Assembly: GCA_016929985.1 (NCBI GenBank)
Contig: JAFGIH010000091.1
Span: 1 to 5,360 of the forward strand
DNA length: 5,360 nucleotides
DNA from: Thermoleophilia bacterium
Lineage (GTDB): Bacteria; Actinomycetota; Thermoleophilia; RBG-16-64-13
Direction: 5' to 3'
The notes under the pieces were generated by a model. That model worked only from the letters and a program-made list of their open reading frames with translations, was not told the DNA's origin and made no database searches. The position numbers were made by a program, and so were the translations under genes. The first letter of the stretch is position 1; every line of letters starts with the position of its first letter. Shown here piece by piece: positions 1 through 5,360 of this stretch.

Positions 1-27
1 CCGGGGCGCGTAGGGACGGGACGTTAC

Positions 28-42
28 CCGCGGTGCCACCCT
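28..42 (-). other. T-box antiterminator core AGGGTGGCACCGCGG
   Basis: This is a near-perfect match to the conserved T-box AGGGTGGNACCGCGG, whose TGGN (38-35) pairs with the tRNA NCCA end. The variable base N is C here (position 35), which would pair with a G discriminator. The core is followed, as in glyQS, by GGTAAC and CGTCCCGTCCCT, the 5' arm of the competing terminator. Confidence 0.92.
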
Positions 43-271
43 ACTTGGCAGTGTAGGCGCGTCGAAGACGCCGCCTGCGCCACCCTCTCAGCGGACGCTG
101 CTGCCCTCACACCCCCGGCCGTCGCGCGTGCGCGGCGCCGGCGGGCGGCAGTCACATCCCCCTTCTGTCACGGGAAGGACCCGGCCAGGTCTACTGGGTC
201 TGAGCCTGCGCCGCGCGCCCCGAGGGCGCGGCGGCCGGGCGGCACGACCGTTCGGCTGGCGGCTCGGGGAT

Positions 272-274
272 GAT
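272..274 (-). other. T-box specifier codon ATC (isoleucine)
   Basis: The codon lies in the 3' strand of the Stem I specifier loop. It follows GAA plus one base and is followed by the conserved purine A, and a GGGA/TCCC helix closes the loop. That register makes ATC the specifier. Reading TCA (Ser) instead would shift the codon two bases and place a pyrimidine after it. Confidence 0.8.
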
Positions 275-372
275 ATTCGGACGCTGATTCCCACCGGGCT
301 CCCACCATCCCCGGCTCGCTCGAAGCGAAGAGCAGTGCCTACTCGTTCCCGTCATCGCCTTTGTGCTTGCAG

Positions 373-401
373 AGTCTAGTGGTATGCAGGGGAAACTTCA
401 A
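373..401 (-). promoter_or_regulatory. Sigma-70-type promoter for the T-box transcript
   Basis: The minus strand shows TTGAAG (401-396, 4/6 to the -35 consensus), a 17-nt spacer and TAGACT (378-373, 4/6 to the -10 consensus). The predicted start is near 366, a few bases before Stem I begins at about 359, which is where a T-box transcript should start. The promoter lies within the last codons of the HprK-like gene, and the first three bases of the -10 box are that gene's TAG stop codon. Confidence 0.6.
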
Positions 402-1320
402 GGAGCAGTCCCGCCACATCACCGTCCCGTCGGAAATGCAGCTCATAGCAGGGAACATTCTCGACTATGCGGGCGCACGTCTCGAGGACTCCGGGGAAGT
501 ACCTCGGGCTATACCAGGGACAGGAGACAACCGGGACAAGCCGCCGTAGGGCCAAGCTTCTGGAAAGCGGCACGATCTGCTCTTTCTGGGCTTTCACGAG
601 AAAGAGCAGGCCTGCCAGCGGTGCGTGAGCGTTCCCGGCTACGCCGGCGTCGCTCGGCCACGGGGTCCCCCAGGCCTCGGCGCCATGCGAATCAGCTTCG
701 CGAACCGGGAACGACCGCAAGATCACCCTGTCGTCGCTGAGAAGCGATCCGTCCAATCCCCCCTTGAGCAGCAGCCTAGAGAGGGTCGACTTGCCCGCTC
801 CGGACGATCCAGGGAACACCAGCGCTCTCCCGTCGACAATAGCCCCCGCGGCGTGAATCACCGCTCCGCCGCGGAGCGCGAGATGGTTGACAAGGAGCAA
901 CTGGTCGACCGGGTAACGCACCGGGTGGATCAGCGGGGCATCCGGAACCCCAGTCACCACCCCGGATCCGCATATGTGAATCACCGCTTTGGTGGTCTCC
1001 TCGTTAGAGCACACGATCAGTGGAGGCACACCGTTACCGCCACGGTACAGATTGAGACGGTATCCGGCGCCCTCCGATTGGAGCGTCCACGTACCACCAC
1101 AATCGAACAGAACCGCCGACTCGTTTGGCGGAGCTGGAGACCCGGTCACCTGGAGATCGATGCTCGAAGAAGAGAGACCCTTATCACCACGGGACACCCT
1201 GAAACCCGAATAGGCGATCTCCACCGGCTCCAGCAAAGGGATCTCAGAACGAGTCCGGAATTCGACACCGCCTATGTTCAGGACTTCGAGGCGTGTTGTC
1301 AGATCAGGACCCCGGCACAT
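376..1320 (-). CDS. HPr kinase-like (HprK-related) P-loop protein of a RiPP cassette
   Basis: This is a 314-residue protein. The C-terminal half has the HprK/PEPCK-type nucleotide fold: H156-A-A-G, then the Walker A loop G171-SSGAGKST-179, then L-S-D196-D197, a typical HprK-like metal/Walker-B segment, then APLAGLLFL at 233-241. The N-terminal part, with IGGVEFRTRSEIPL near 16-29, resembles the start of HprK-related proteins found beside PqqD and radical SAM genes. True HprK phosphorylates a serine of HPr. Homologues in lasso-peptide clusters phosphorylate the precursor peptide, so the peptide encoded just upstream is a plausible substrate here (inference). I chose ATG at 1320, which overlaps the precursor gene by 17 nt and has a weak AGG at 1328-1326. 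A GTG at 1359 would add 13 residues but lacks a well-placed Shine-Dalgarno. The fold is secure; the substrate is unknown. Confidence 0.85.
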   Translation of the reverse strand: MCRGPDLTTRLEVLNIGGVEFRTRSEIPLLEPVEIAYSGFRVSRGDKGLSSSSIDLQVTGSPAPPNESAVLFDCGGTWTLQSEGAGYRLNLYRGGNGVPPLIVCSNEETTKAVIHICGSGVVTGVPDAPLIHPVRYPVDQLLLVNHLALRGGAVIHAAGAIVDGRALVFPGSSGAGKSTLSRLLLKGGLDGSLLSDDRVILRSFPVREADSHGAEAWGTPWPSDAGVAGNAHAPLAGLLFLVKAQKEQIVPLSRSLALRRLVPVVSCPWYSPRYFPGVLETCARIVENVPCYELHFRRDGDVAGLLLEVSPAYH

Positions 1321-1498
1321 TGCAGCCTGCAAAGAAACATGTCTTGCCTTGCAGGGCACTGGGCATTTCGTTAACGCCCTTGCAGTTGTAACCCAAGACC
1401 TCGTCCGCCTCGAGGCCTACTCGAGCCAGCTTCGGCGGCTCGTACGGTCGCCGCGCATCAAGGCCCCCATCGTTTCGAGCCTCAGCCCCCTCTAACAC
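1304..1498 (-). CDS. Putative RiPP precursor peptide, 64 aa, three Cys, C-terminal Ser
   Basis: The peptide has a leader-like half with Y19-E-P-P22, L24 and A31-D-E-V-L35, then G36-Y-N-C39-K40, and a C-terminal part with T53-C54-F-F-A-G-C59 ending P-G-S64. The pattern Y-x-x-P-x-L ... A-(E/D)-E-V-L-x-x-x-C-K recurs, as I recall it, in short peptides encoded beside PqqD and SPASM radical SAM genes. It has no transmembrane segment or signal peptide. The only well-placed start in this frame is GTG at 1498, preceded by GGAGGTG with a 5-nt spacer after GGAGGT. The gene overlaps the maturase gene by 17 nt and the kinase gene by 17 nt, in different frames. Leader recognition by the PqqD-like protein and modification by the radical SAM enzyme are inferred. 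The kind of crosslink and the cleavage site cannot be read from the sequence. Confidence 0.8.
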   Translation of the reverse strand: MLEGAEARNDGGLDARRPYEPPKLARVGLEADEVLGYNCKGVNEMPSALQGKTCFFAGCNVPGS

Positions 1499-2606
1499 AG
1501 ACCACCTCCGTCTGTTCTTGGTCAACCCACCGACGCCGGGCGGTACCCAGACGGCACAGATATTCCGGCGGGGCCGCGGGCGTTGCCTGCTCCAGCATGA
1601 ACAGCCCCGGACAGTAGCCGCAGAGGAGTACGTCTGGGCAGCCGCCACAACGGCCCTCATCTTCCCAGGTGGCGTGGTCCACCGCTGTTGTGACGGCCTG
1701 CCACGCGTCTTTGAAACCCAGGGTCTTCACATCATATGCATACGGACCACCCAGAAGGCAGGGCCGCATGAATCCCTGGGGGTCGATGTGAAAACTCGCT
1801 ATGCCGGCTCCGCAGCGGAAGAGACGACCGACCGGCTTGGGTTTCTCATCCACGGCACTGCGGTACCGATCATAGAACTTCAACAACTCCAGTCGTCTCT
1901 CCGCAGACCTCAGCTCCAGATCGGCGGCCCGATCGGGGTCGACGCGATGGCTCAGTGGAGCCGGATTTCCGTCCAACCGAGGCGTGAGCAGAGGATCGAG
2001 CCGAAATCCGACACCCAAGCTCTTTGCGTATTCCTCAATCTCGGGAATATCAGACTCGTTGTCACGAAGCACCATGGTCTTCAGATTCAGGCGGACGCCT
2101 TGGTCTAGGAGACTCTCGATACCGAGACGTACACGCCGGAACCGTCCCGCCGCCCCCGTGATTCTTGCGTAGGTGTCTTCGCTTGACCCGTGGACGCTGA
2201 TTTCCACGCTGTGCGGAGGGTACTCGCGAAAGGCGTTCAGGTGCTCGTCTGACACCAGGCTGCCATTCGTGAACACCGTGACGATCAGTCCCAGCCGCCG
2301 CGCCGCCACGTATATCTCGACAAAATCCTCGCGGAGTAGGGGTTCGCCGCCCGAGAGGAGGAGGAACAGGCAGCCGGCATCCGCAGCGCGCGACAGGATG
2401 TCGACCACCTGCCCGGTTGTGAGTTCCCCGGCTTGTGCGGGATGGCGGGCCGTCAAGTGTCCCACATAGCAGTGCACACATTGGAAGTTGCAGCGATAGG
2501 TGAGATCGAAGGCTCCGTTGATGGGCACTCGATCCCTCTTCATCCTGGCGAACGCCGTCGAGAGGTACTCTCGGGAACCGAATTCGAACTGAAGACTACA
2601 ATCCAC
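1482..2606 (-). CDS. Radical SAM/SPASM peptide maturase
   Basis: This 374-residue enzyme is expected to reduce SAM to a 5'-deoxyadenosyl radical and modify a ribosomal peptide. The SAM-cluster motif is C39-NFQ-C43-VH-C46 (CX3CX2C), and the SAM-binding G86-G-E88 follows the second strand. The C-terminal SPASM domain has C265-X12-G-X4-C283, then C320-X2-C323-X5-C329-X2-C332-X18-C351. These seven cysteines are suited to auxiliary [4Fe-4S] clusters, with CX2C where the textbook spacing is CX3C. Length and layout match PqqE/AlbA-type maturases. The start is GTG at 2606, sharing its G with the PqqD stop (TAGTG), and GAGGG lies 7 nt upstream. This arrangement implies translational coupling. The precursor gene begins inside its last codons. 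The family is certain, but the chemistry (thioether, C-C link or other) is not. Confidence 0.95.
   Translation of the reverse strand: MDCSLQFEFGSREYLSTAFARMKRDRVPINGAFDLTYRCNFQCVHCYVGHLTARHPAQAGELTTGQVVDILSRAADAGCLFLLLSGGEPLLREDFVEIYVAARRLGLIVTVFTNGSLVSDEHLNAFREYPPHSVEISVHGSSEDTYARITGAAGRFRRVRLGIESLLDQGVRLNLKTMVLRDNESDIPEIEEYAKSLGVGFRLDPLLTPRLDGNPAPLSHRVDPDRAADLELRSAERRLELLKFYDRYRSAVDEKPKPVGRLFRCGAGIASFHIDPQGFMRPCLLGGPYAYDVKTLGFKDAWQAVTTAVDHATWEDEGRCGGCPDVLLCGYCPGLFMLEQATPAAPPEYLCRLGTARRRWVDQEQTEVVCVRGG
1503..1509 (-). promoter_or_regulatory. Strong ribosome-binding site GGAGGTG for the precursor peptide
   Basis: GGAGGTG lies inside the 3' end of the radical SAM gene, 5 nt (after GGAGGT) from the GTG at 1498. 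It is the best Shine-Dalgarno in the operon. It fixes the peptide's start and suggests the peptide is translated at a higher rate than the enzymes. Confidence 0.75.
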
Positions 2607-2908
2607 TAGCCGTCCCTCGGCTCGGGATCCGCGTGGATCAGACCGGCTTCGCGGAGTTCATCAAGAAAGACCCAGGTGTCGGACAGCGCGCACCGCTCGT
2701 CCACGTCGAACTCAGCAACAAGACCCGTCGCTAAGTCCTCCACGTTGTGCCGCCCGTCCAGGTGCTCCCAGAGCCAACGTCCCGATTCATTGAGGGCGTA
2801 CAGTTCCTGCAGATCGACCAGACAGCCACGAATCGGCACCAAAAAAGTCTCACCGCCCACGTCACGTTGCACAACATCAGCAACCCGTGCCGGTGCGTCC
2901 TCAGCCAT
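2606..2908 (-). CDS. PqqD-like RiPP recognition element protein
   Basis: This 100-residue protein has the PqqD fold signature. A beta-rich start (residues 13-34) leads into L36-Y-A-L-N-E-S-G-R-W-L-W, then L50-D-G and a helical part (55-90) ending D-E-L-R-E-A-G-L-I. Y-x-L-N-x-x-G-x-x-(I/L)-W-x-x-L-D-G is the hallmark of PqqD-like proteins. These bind the leader of a precursor peptide and deliver it to the radical SAM enzyme. I chose ATG at 2908, which has AGAGGG (2919-2914) 5 nt upstream. The frame stays open to 3130, but that extension reads through the peptidase gene and looks spurious. The stop overlaps the maturase start by one base. The partner is presumably the 64-residue peptide two genes downstream. 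The family call is firm; the partner is inferred. Confidence 0.93.
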   Translation of the reverse strand: MAEDAPARVADVVQRDVGGETFLVPIRGCLVDLQELYALNESGRWLWEHLDGRHNVEDLATGLVAEFDVDERCALSDTWVFLDELREAGLIHADPEPRDG

Positions 2909-2939
2909 CACGACCCTCTTCGATCTCGCCACGGCCGGC

Positions 2940-5360
2940 TCACCAGCGGACATTGAGCGCCGGGTCACCGAGTAGGTTGTACGTGCGGAGCATCCATGGC
3001 TGGAGGCCTCTGTCCGCTCCCATCCTCTGCGCCTGCAACAGTGCATCTCCGAGTACCACGGTACTCGCGGAACCGAAGAGACTCTGGTAGAACAGTGTGC
3101 CCAGAAGGACAGAGTCGGAGTTCTCCTCAACGGTGGTGGGCGAGTAGACCGCTATCGCTCCTCCCGCTTCAGTCGTCAGCAGCGCTTCAGCGAGGCCGTC
3201 CACGCCCGGCAGTTCGTACTTGCCGACCCCGCAGGTGAAGGCGGTCAGAATCGGCAGTTCCGGTCCCGACCCAGCGAGGGCCGGTGCGTCATAGACACTC
3301 AGCAGGCCTTCAGCTGCCAGCATGGCCACACCTCCGTGACCGATGTAGTTCACCAACAGACTCCCGTCGGTGAAGCCGCCGAGAACGTGCGCTCGGGCCT
3401 CTGCGAGGGTCATGCGATCCAGATACGCCTTGATGACGGTAGAGGAGGAAGGCACGAAGTCTGCCAACTCATCACTATCGACGGCGAAGTTGCCGGCGGT
3501 ATCTGCATCGTCGGCCGCAAGCACGACAGACTGCCGCCATACACCGTCTGAGGTCTCGTAGGCCCTGATCTTGTCCAGGTACGCGTCGAGTTCCTCTGCT
3601 GTGGACACTGGTATGCGCCCCACGGCCGACTCAGGAACGCCATCGTCGCCTTGGGTATCTCCAAACAGCACGTCCGCGGATGCGAGGCCCCATTCGGTGT
3701 CAATCAGGAGAGGCGGCACAATCGAGTCGCCGTACCCGAGACGGTTCTTGTAGTCAAAACTCCCCTCGCCCACAAAGACGACGTACCGTGGAGAACGCTT
3801 CCGCTGTGAAGCGGTCTGCGCCAGGAACTGTCGTATGGCCTGCGGGTTCGCTATGCCGTTGTTGAACTCGTCATAGATCTCTGTGGTTGTCAACACCGCC
3901 GTCTTCAAGCCCTGGCTGGAGCGATAGTCCGCCAGTCGCGATGCGGCATCCGACAACGCCGGTGACGTGATGACGAGGTAGTCGGCATCGAGGCTTCTGT
4001 CGCCTGGGGTAGTGGCCGTCGCCGGCGTCATCGCGATGGGATGTAGCACCGCAGCGACCGTCGCCACGTAGTGCTTTCCTGGTCTCACGGGGGTGAACGT
4101 CACTCCAACCGTCCCGGCATCGTCGGCGAAGGTCGAGGATGAGACGATGCGCGGAACGAAAGGATCGGACACATTGAGAACCCACACCTCGGTCGAGCCA
4201 AGCCCAGTGACCTCCACAGGGCCGGACGAGGAAAGATCAAGGCTGAGCCGGTCCCCCACAGCCTGCGTGGTGCGTTCGTAGGCGAGGTCGAAGGAATCCA
4301 CTCCCACCATGCTCATCCAGACGCCGTCGTCGCGAAGAGCAGTCAACTCCACCTCGTTCGCGCCTGTCAAGAGTGCGCCCGCCGGGATTGAGAAGGAAGC
4401 CTCGCGGGCGACCGCTCCGCCCCACGAGGTCTCTCCCAAAACGACACCGTTCAGGCCGACGACCACGTGATGCTCGTTCGGTATTCCGAGGGAGGTGAGG
4501 CCCTGGAGCCGCACCTTTAGGCTCACCCCGGAAAGCGCCTGCGGACACTCGAAGGAGAACTCCTTGTGACCCAGAGCCGCGTTGCCGCCCACCAGGTAGT
4601 CCCACAACCAGAAATCCGCCTCTGGGTCGTGGAAGCTCCCCTCGGCACTGAAGGAGTCCTCTTCCACATGCAGCCGTTCGACGAAGGATCTGGTGGTAAC
4701 AACGGGGATGGTCGACGTGGTGGTGGAAGACGTCACCGATGTGGTAGTTGTGGTTCTGCGCGACCCGCGATAGCGCGTCGTGGTGGTCGTAGTGGCAGAA
4801 CGCGTGCCTACTGGCCCATATTGGCCACCCGAAGATGTCTGGATATCGGCCACGATAGGGGTTCCGCGACCCAAAGTCAGCCAGTAGACGTTCACCGACG
4901 TGTAGTTGCTCTCGATAGCTGTGCCATAGAAGTAGAGACCGGAGAAGTCGGCAGCCTGTAGATAGGCCACCGAACGGCCTCGATTGGTCAGACTCACGCC
5001 CCGCGACCGTATCAGCGCATATGCTTGGGTCTCCGAGACACCAACCCCAGCGGCTATGTCGGCGGCCTCGATTCGGTAGAGACCGGTGTCAACCACCTCG
5101 ATCCGAAGGCGGCTGGGCGGGTCGTGCCGCGTGCCCAACGGGGTGAAGAAGCCCGTCGCACTCTGAAAGACCTGAGAGGGCCTGGCGACGCTCGGAGTGC
5201 GAGCGTACTGCTGACCTGTCGCCGACGCGTTCGCTCCGTACCCCAGGGGGAGCGGCTGTGCAGCGATCACCTCGTAGGGACCATAGGTCGTGACGTCCCC
5301 GTCGGTCTCTACTTCCACCAAGCGATAGGTGAGAGCCTCATGCGGTCGAGCGCCATCGTC
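2940..5360 (-). CDS. C25-family (gingipain-like) cysteine peptidase, N-terminus beyond the window
   Basis: The frame is open to the right edge, giving 806 C-terminal residues. The sequence before the TTG at 5321 (E-A-L-T-Y-R) continues a recognisable beta-strand motif, so that TTG is not the start. Residues 84-165 resemble the N-terminal region of C25 proteins (GLYRI ... FYGTAIES-NYTSVNVYWLT). A Thr-rich linker (190-223) follows, then a beta-sandwich to about 450 with a late VSDP strand. The Peptidase_C25 domain runs from about 460 (DYLVITSP) through YVVFVGEGSFDYKN and DDGVPESAVGRIPV. The catalytic pair is His675 in YIGHGG (codon 3338-3336) and Cys710 in FTCGVG (codon 3233-3231), 35 residues apart, near the gingipain spacing. 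It ends NLLGDPALNVRW with no C-terminal sorting domain. An extracytoplasmic location is likely, but the signal peptide would be off-window. Its stop lies 31 nt before the PqqD-like gene, without a terminator, so co-transcription is likely. Confidence 0.92.
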   Translation of the reverse strand, partial: DDGARPHEALTYRLVEVETDGDVTTYGPYEVIAAQPLPLGYGANASATGQQYARTPSVARPSQVFQSATGFFTPLGTRHDPPSRLRIEVVDTGLYRIEAADIAAGVGVSETQAYALIRSRGVSLTNRGRSVAYLQAADFSGLYFYGTAIESNYTSVNVYWLTLGRGTPIVADIQTSSGGQYGPVGTRSATTTTTTRYRGSRRTTTTTSVTSSTTTSTIPVVTTRSFVERLHVEEDSFSAEGSFHDPEADFWLWDYLVGGNAALGHKEFSFECPQALSGVSLKVRLQGLTSLGIPNEHHVVVGLNGVVLGETSWGGAVAREASFSIPAGALLTGANEVELTALRDDGVWMSMVGVDSFDLAYERTTQAVGDRLSLDLSSSGPVEVTGLGSTEVWVLNVSDPFVPRIVSSSTFADDAGTVGVTFTPVRPGKHYVATVAAVLHPIAMTPATATTPGDRSLDADYLVITSPALSDAASRLADYRSSQGLKTAVLTTTEIYDEFNNGIANPQAIRQFLAQTASQRKRSPRYVVFVGEGSFDYKNRLGYGDSIVPPLLIDTEWGLASADVLFGDTQGDDGVPESAVGRIPVSTAEELDAYLDKIRAYETSDGVWRQSVVLAADDADTAGNFAVDSDELADFVPSSSTVIKAYLDRMTLAEARAHVLGGFTDGSLLVNYIGHGGVAMLAAEGLLSVYDAPALAGSGPELPILTAFTCGVGKYELPGVDGLAEALLTTEAGGAIAVYSPTTVEENSDSVLLGTLFYQSLFGSASTVVLGDALLQAQRMGADRGLQPWMLRTYNLLGDPALNVRW
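4692..4793 (-). repeat. Thr-rich low-complexity tract in the C25 peptidase
   Basis: The segment encodes 34 residues, 18 of them Thr, as runs of six, five and three separated by Arg/Tyr/Gly and Ser residues. It uses ACC, ACG, ACA and ACT codons, so it is not a pure trinucleotide repeat. It joins the N-terminal C25-associated region to the beta-sandwich and is probably a flexible linker that could carry O-glycans. Confidence 0.8.

Larger units (their letters stand above)
1..360 (-). promoter_or_regulatory. T-box riboswitch leader, AUC (Ile) specifier; regulated gene lies off the left edge
   Basis: Read on the minus strand, this 360-nt stretch shows the T-box parts in order. Stem I opens at about 359 with a K-turn (GATGA paired against CGAG near 264). 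The 5' side of the specifier loop carries AGTA (343-340), and the 3' side carries GAA-T-ATC-A (278-271), the same spacing as in B. subtilis glyQS. The upper stem has the AGCGAG element (320-315), and the distal loop GATGGTGGGAG is closed by CCGGG/CCCGG. An 11-bp stem with one bulged base (235-210) and a GACCC/GGGTC stem holding AGTA (200-178) fit the Stem II region. A 9-bp bulged hairpin (76-55) fits Stem III. The T-box core is at 42-28, followed by the start of a terminator arm, CGTCCCGTCCC. The 3' terminator arm and the controlled gene are outside the window. Uncharged tRNA binding would allow read-through. ATC predicts an isoleucine gene, probably ileS. No protein gene is credible here. Confidence 0.9.

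Noticed and set aside
77..89. Second T-box-like core (GAGAGGGTGGCGC)
   Set aside because: It lacks the ACCGCG half; the true core is at 42-28, in the right place after Stem III.
210..235. GC-rich hairpin as a terminator of the RiPP operon
   Set aside because: It has no T-run on either strand and sits where T-box Stem II is expected.
88..379. Short open frames on both strands of the 1-375 region
   Set aside because: They are Arg/Pro-rich GC artefacts that overlap the structured T-box leader.
1364..1366. Internal ATG as precursor start
   Set aside because: It would remove the leader motif and the first Cys, leaving about 20 residues, and has no fitting ribosome site.
625..1374. Plus-strand open frame of 249 codons opposite the kinase gene
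   Set aside because: Its translation shows no family features. It lies antisense to a gene with clear Walker A and SDD motifs, as expected of a GC-rich shadow frame.
1518..2108. Plus-strand open frame of 196 codons opposite the radical SAM gene
   Set aside because: Antisense to the SPASM region with no recognisable motif.
2062..2481. Minus-strand 139-codon frame inside the radical SAM gene
   Set aside because: Arg/Pro-rich shadow of a well-supported gene; no motif.
2909..3130. N-terminal extension of the PqqD-like frame
   Set aside because: It runs through the end of the C25 gene, is low-complexity in character, and the ATG at 2908 has its own Shine-Dalgarno and matches family length.
5319..5321. 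TTG as start codon of the C25 peptidase
   Set aside because: The frame continues upstream to the window edge with sequence typical of the protein, and no start-proximal signal peptide follows.

Overview
All supported genes lie on the minus strand and are transcribed right to left. The DNA is GC-rich. Tightly packed genes, GTG starts and Shine-Dalgarno sites mark it as bacterial. A transcription-type T-box leader, a gingipain-like C25 peptidase with a Thr-rich linker, and a PqqD/radical SAM cassette fit an environmental Gram-negative lineage or poorly sampled phylum better than a classic Firmicute. The taxon cannot be fixed from this window.

Layout in transcription order. (1) 5360-2940: the C-terminal 806 residues of a large, probably exported C25-family (gingipain-like) cysteine peptidase whose N-terminus lies beyond the right edge. 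(2) 2908-2606: a 100-residue PqqD-like peptide-binding protein. (3) 2606-1482: a radical SAM/SPASM peptide maturase. (4) 1498-1304: a 64-residue peptide with a GTG start that overlaps the maturase gene. It has a leader-like motif (Y-E-P-P ... A-D-E-V-L) followed by three cysteines and a C-terminal serine, and I read it as the RiPP precursor. (5) 1320-376: an HPr-kinase-like P-loop protein. Genes 2-5 are separated by overlaps of 1, 17 and 17 nt, so they form one translationally coupled operon. The peptidase gene ends only 31 nt upstream and is probably co-transcribed.

Region 1-375 has no protein gene. It holds a promoter overlapping the end of the kinase gene and then a nearly complete T-box riboswitch (about 360-1) with an AUC (isoleucine) specifier. 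The T-box must regulate a gene just beyond the left edge, most likely isoleucyl-tRNA synthetase, so the left edge is a new transcription unit unrelated to the peptide cassette.

Working model (inference): the PqqD-like protein binds the precursor leader and presents it to the radical SAM enzyme, which modifies the Cys-containing core. The HprK-like protein may phosphorylate the peptide, possibly at the C-terminal serine, by analogy with lasso-peptide kinases. The C25 peptidase may be a processing protease, a partner or a target of the product.
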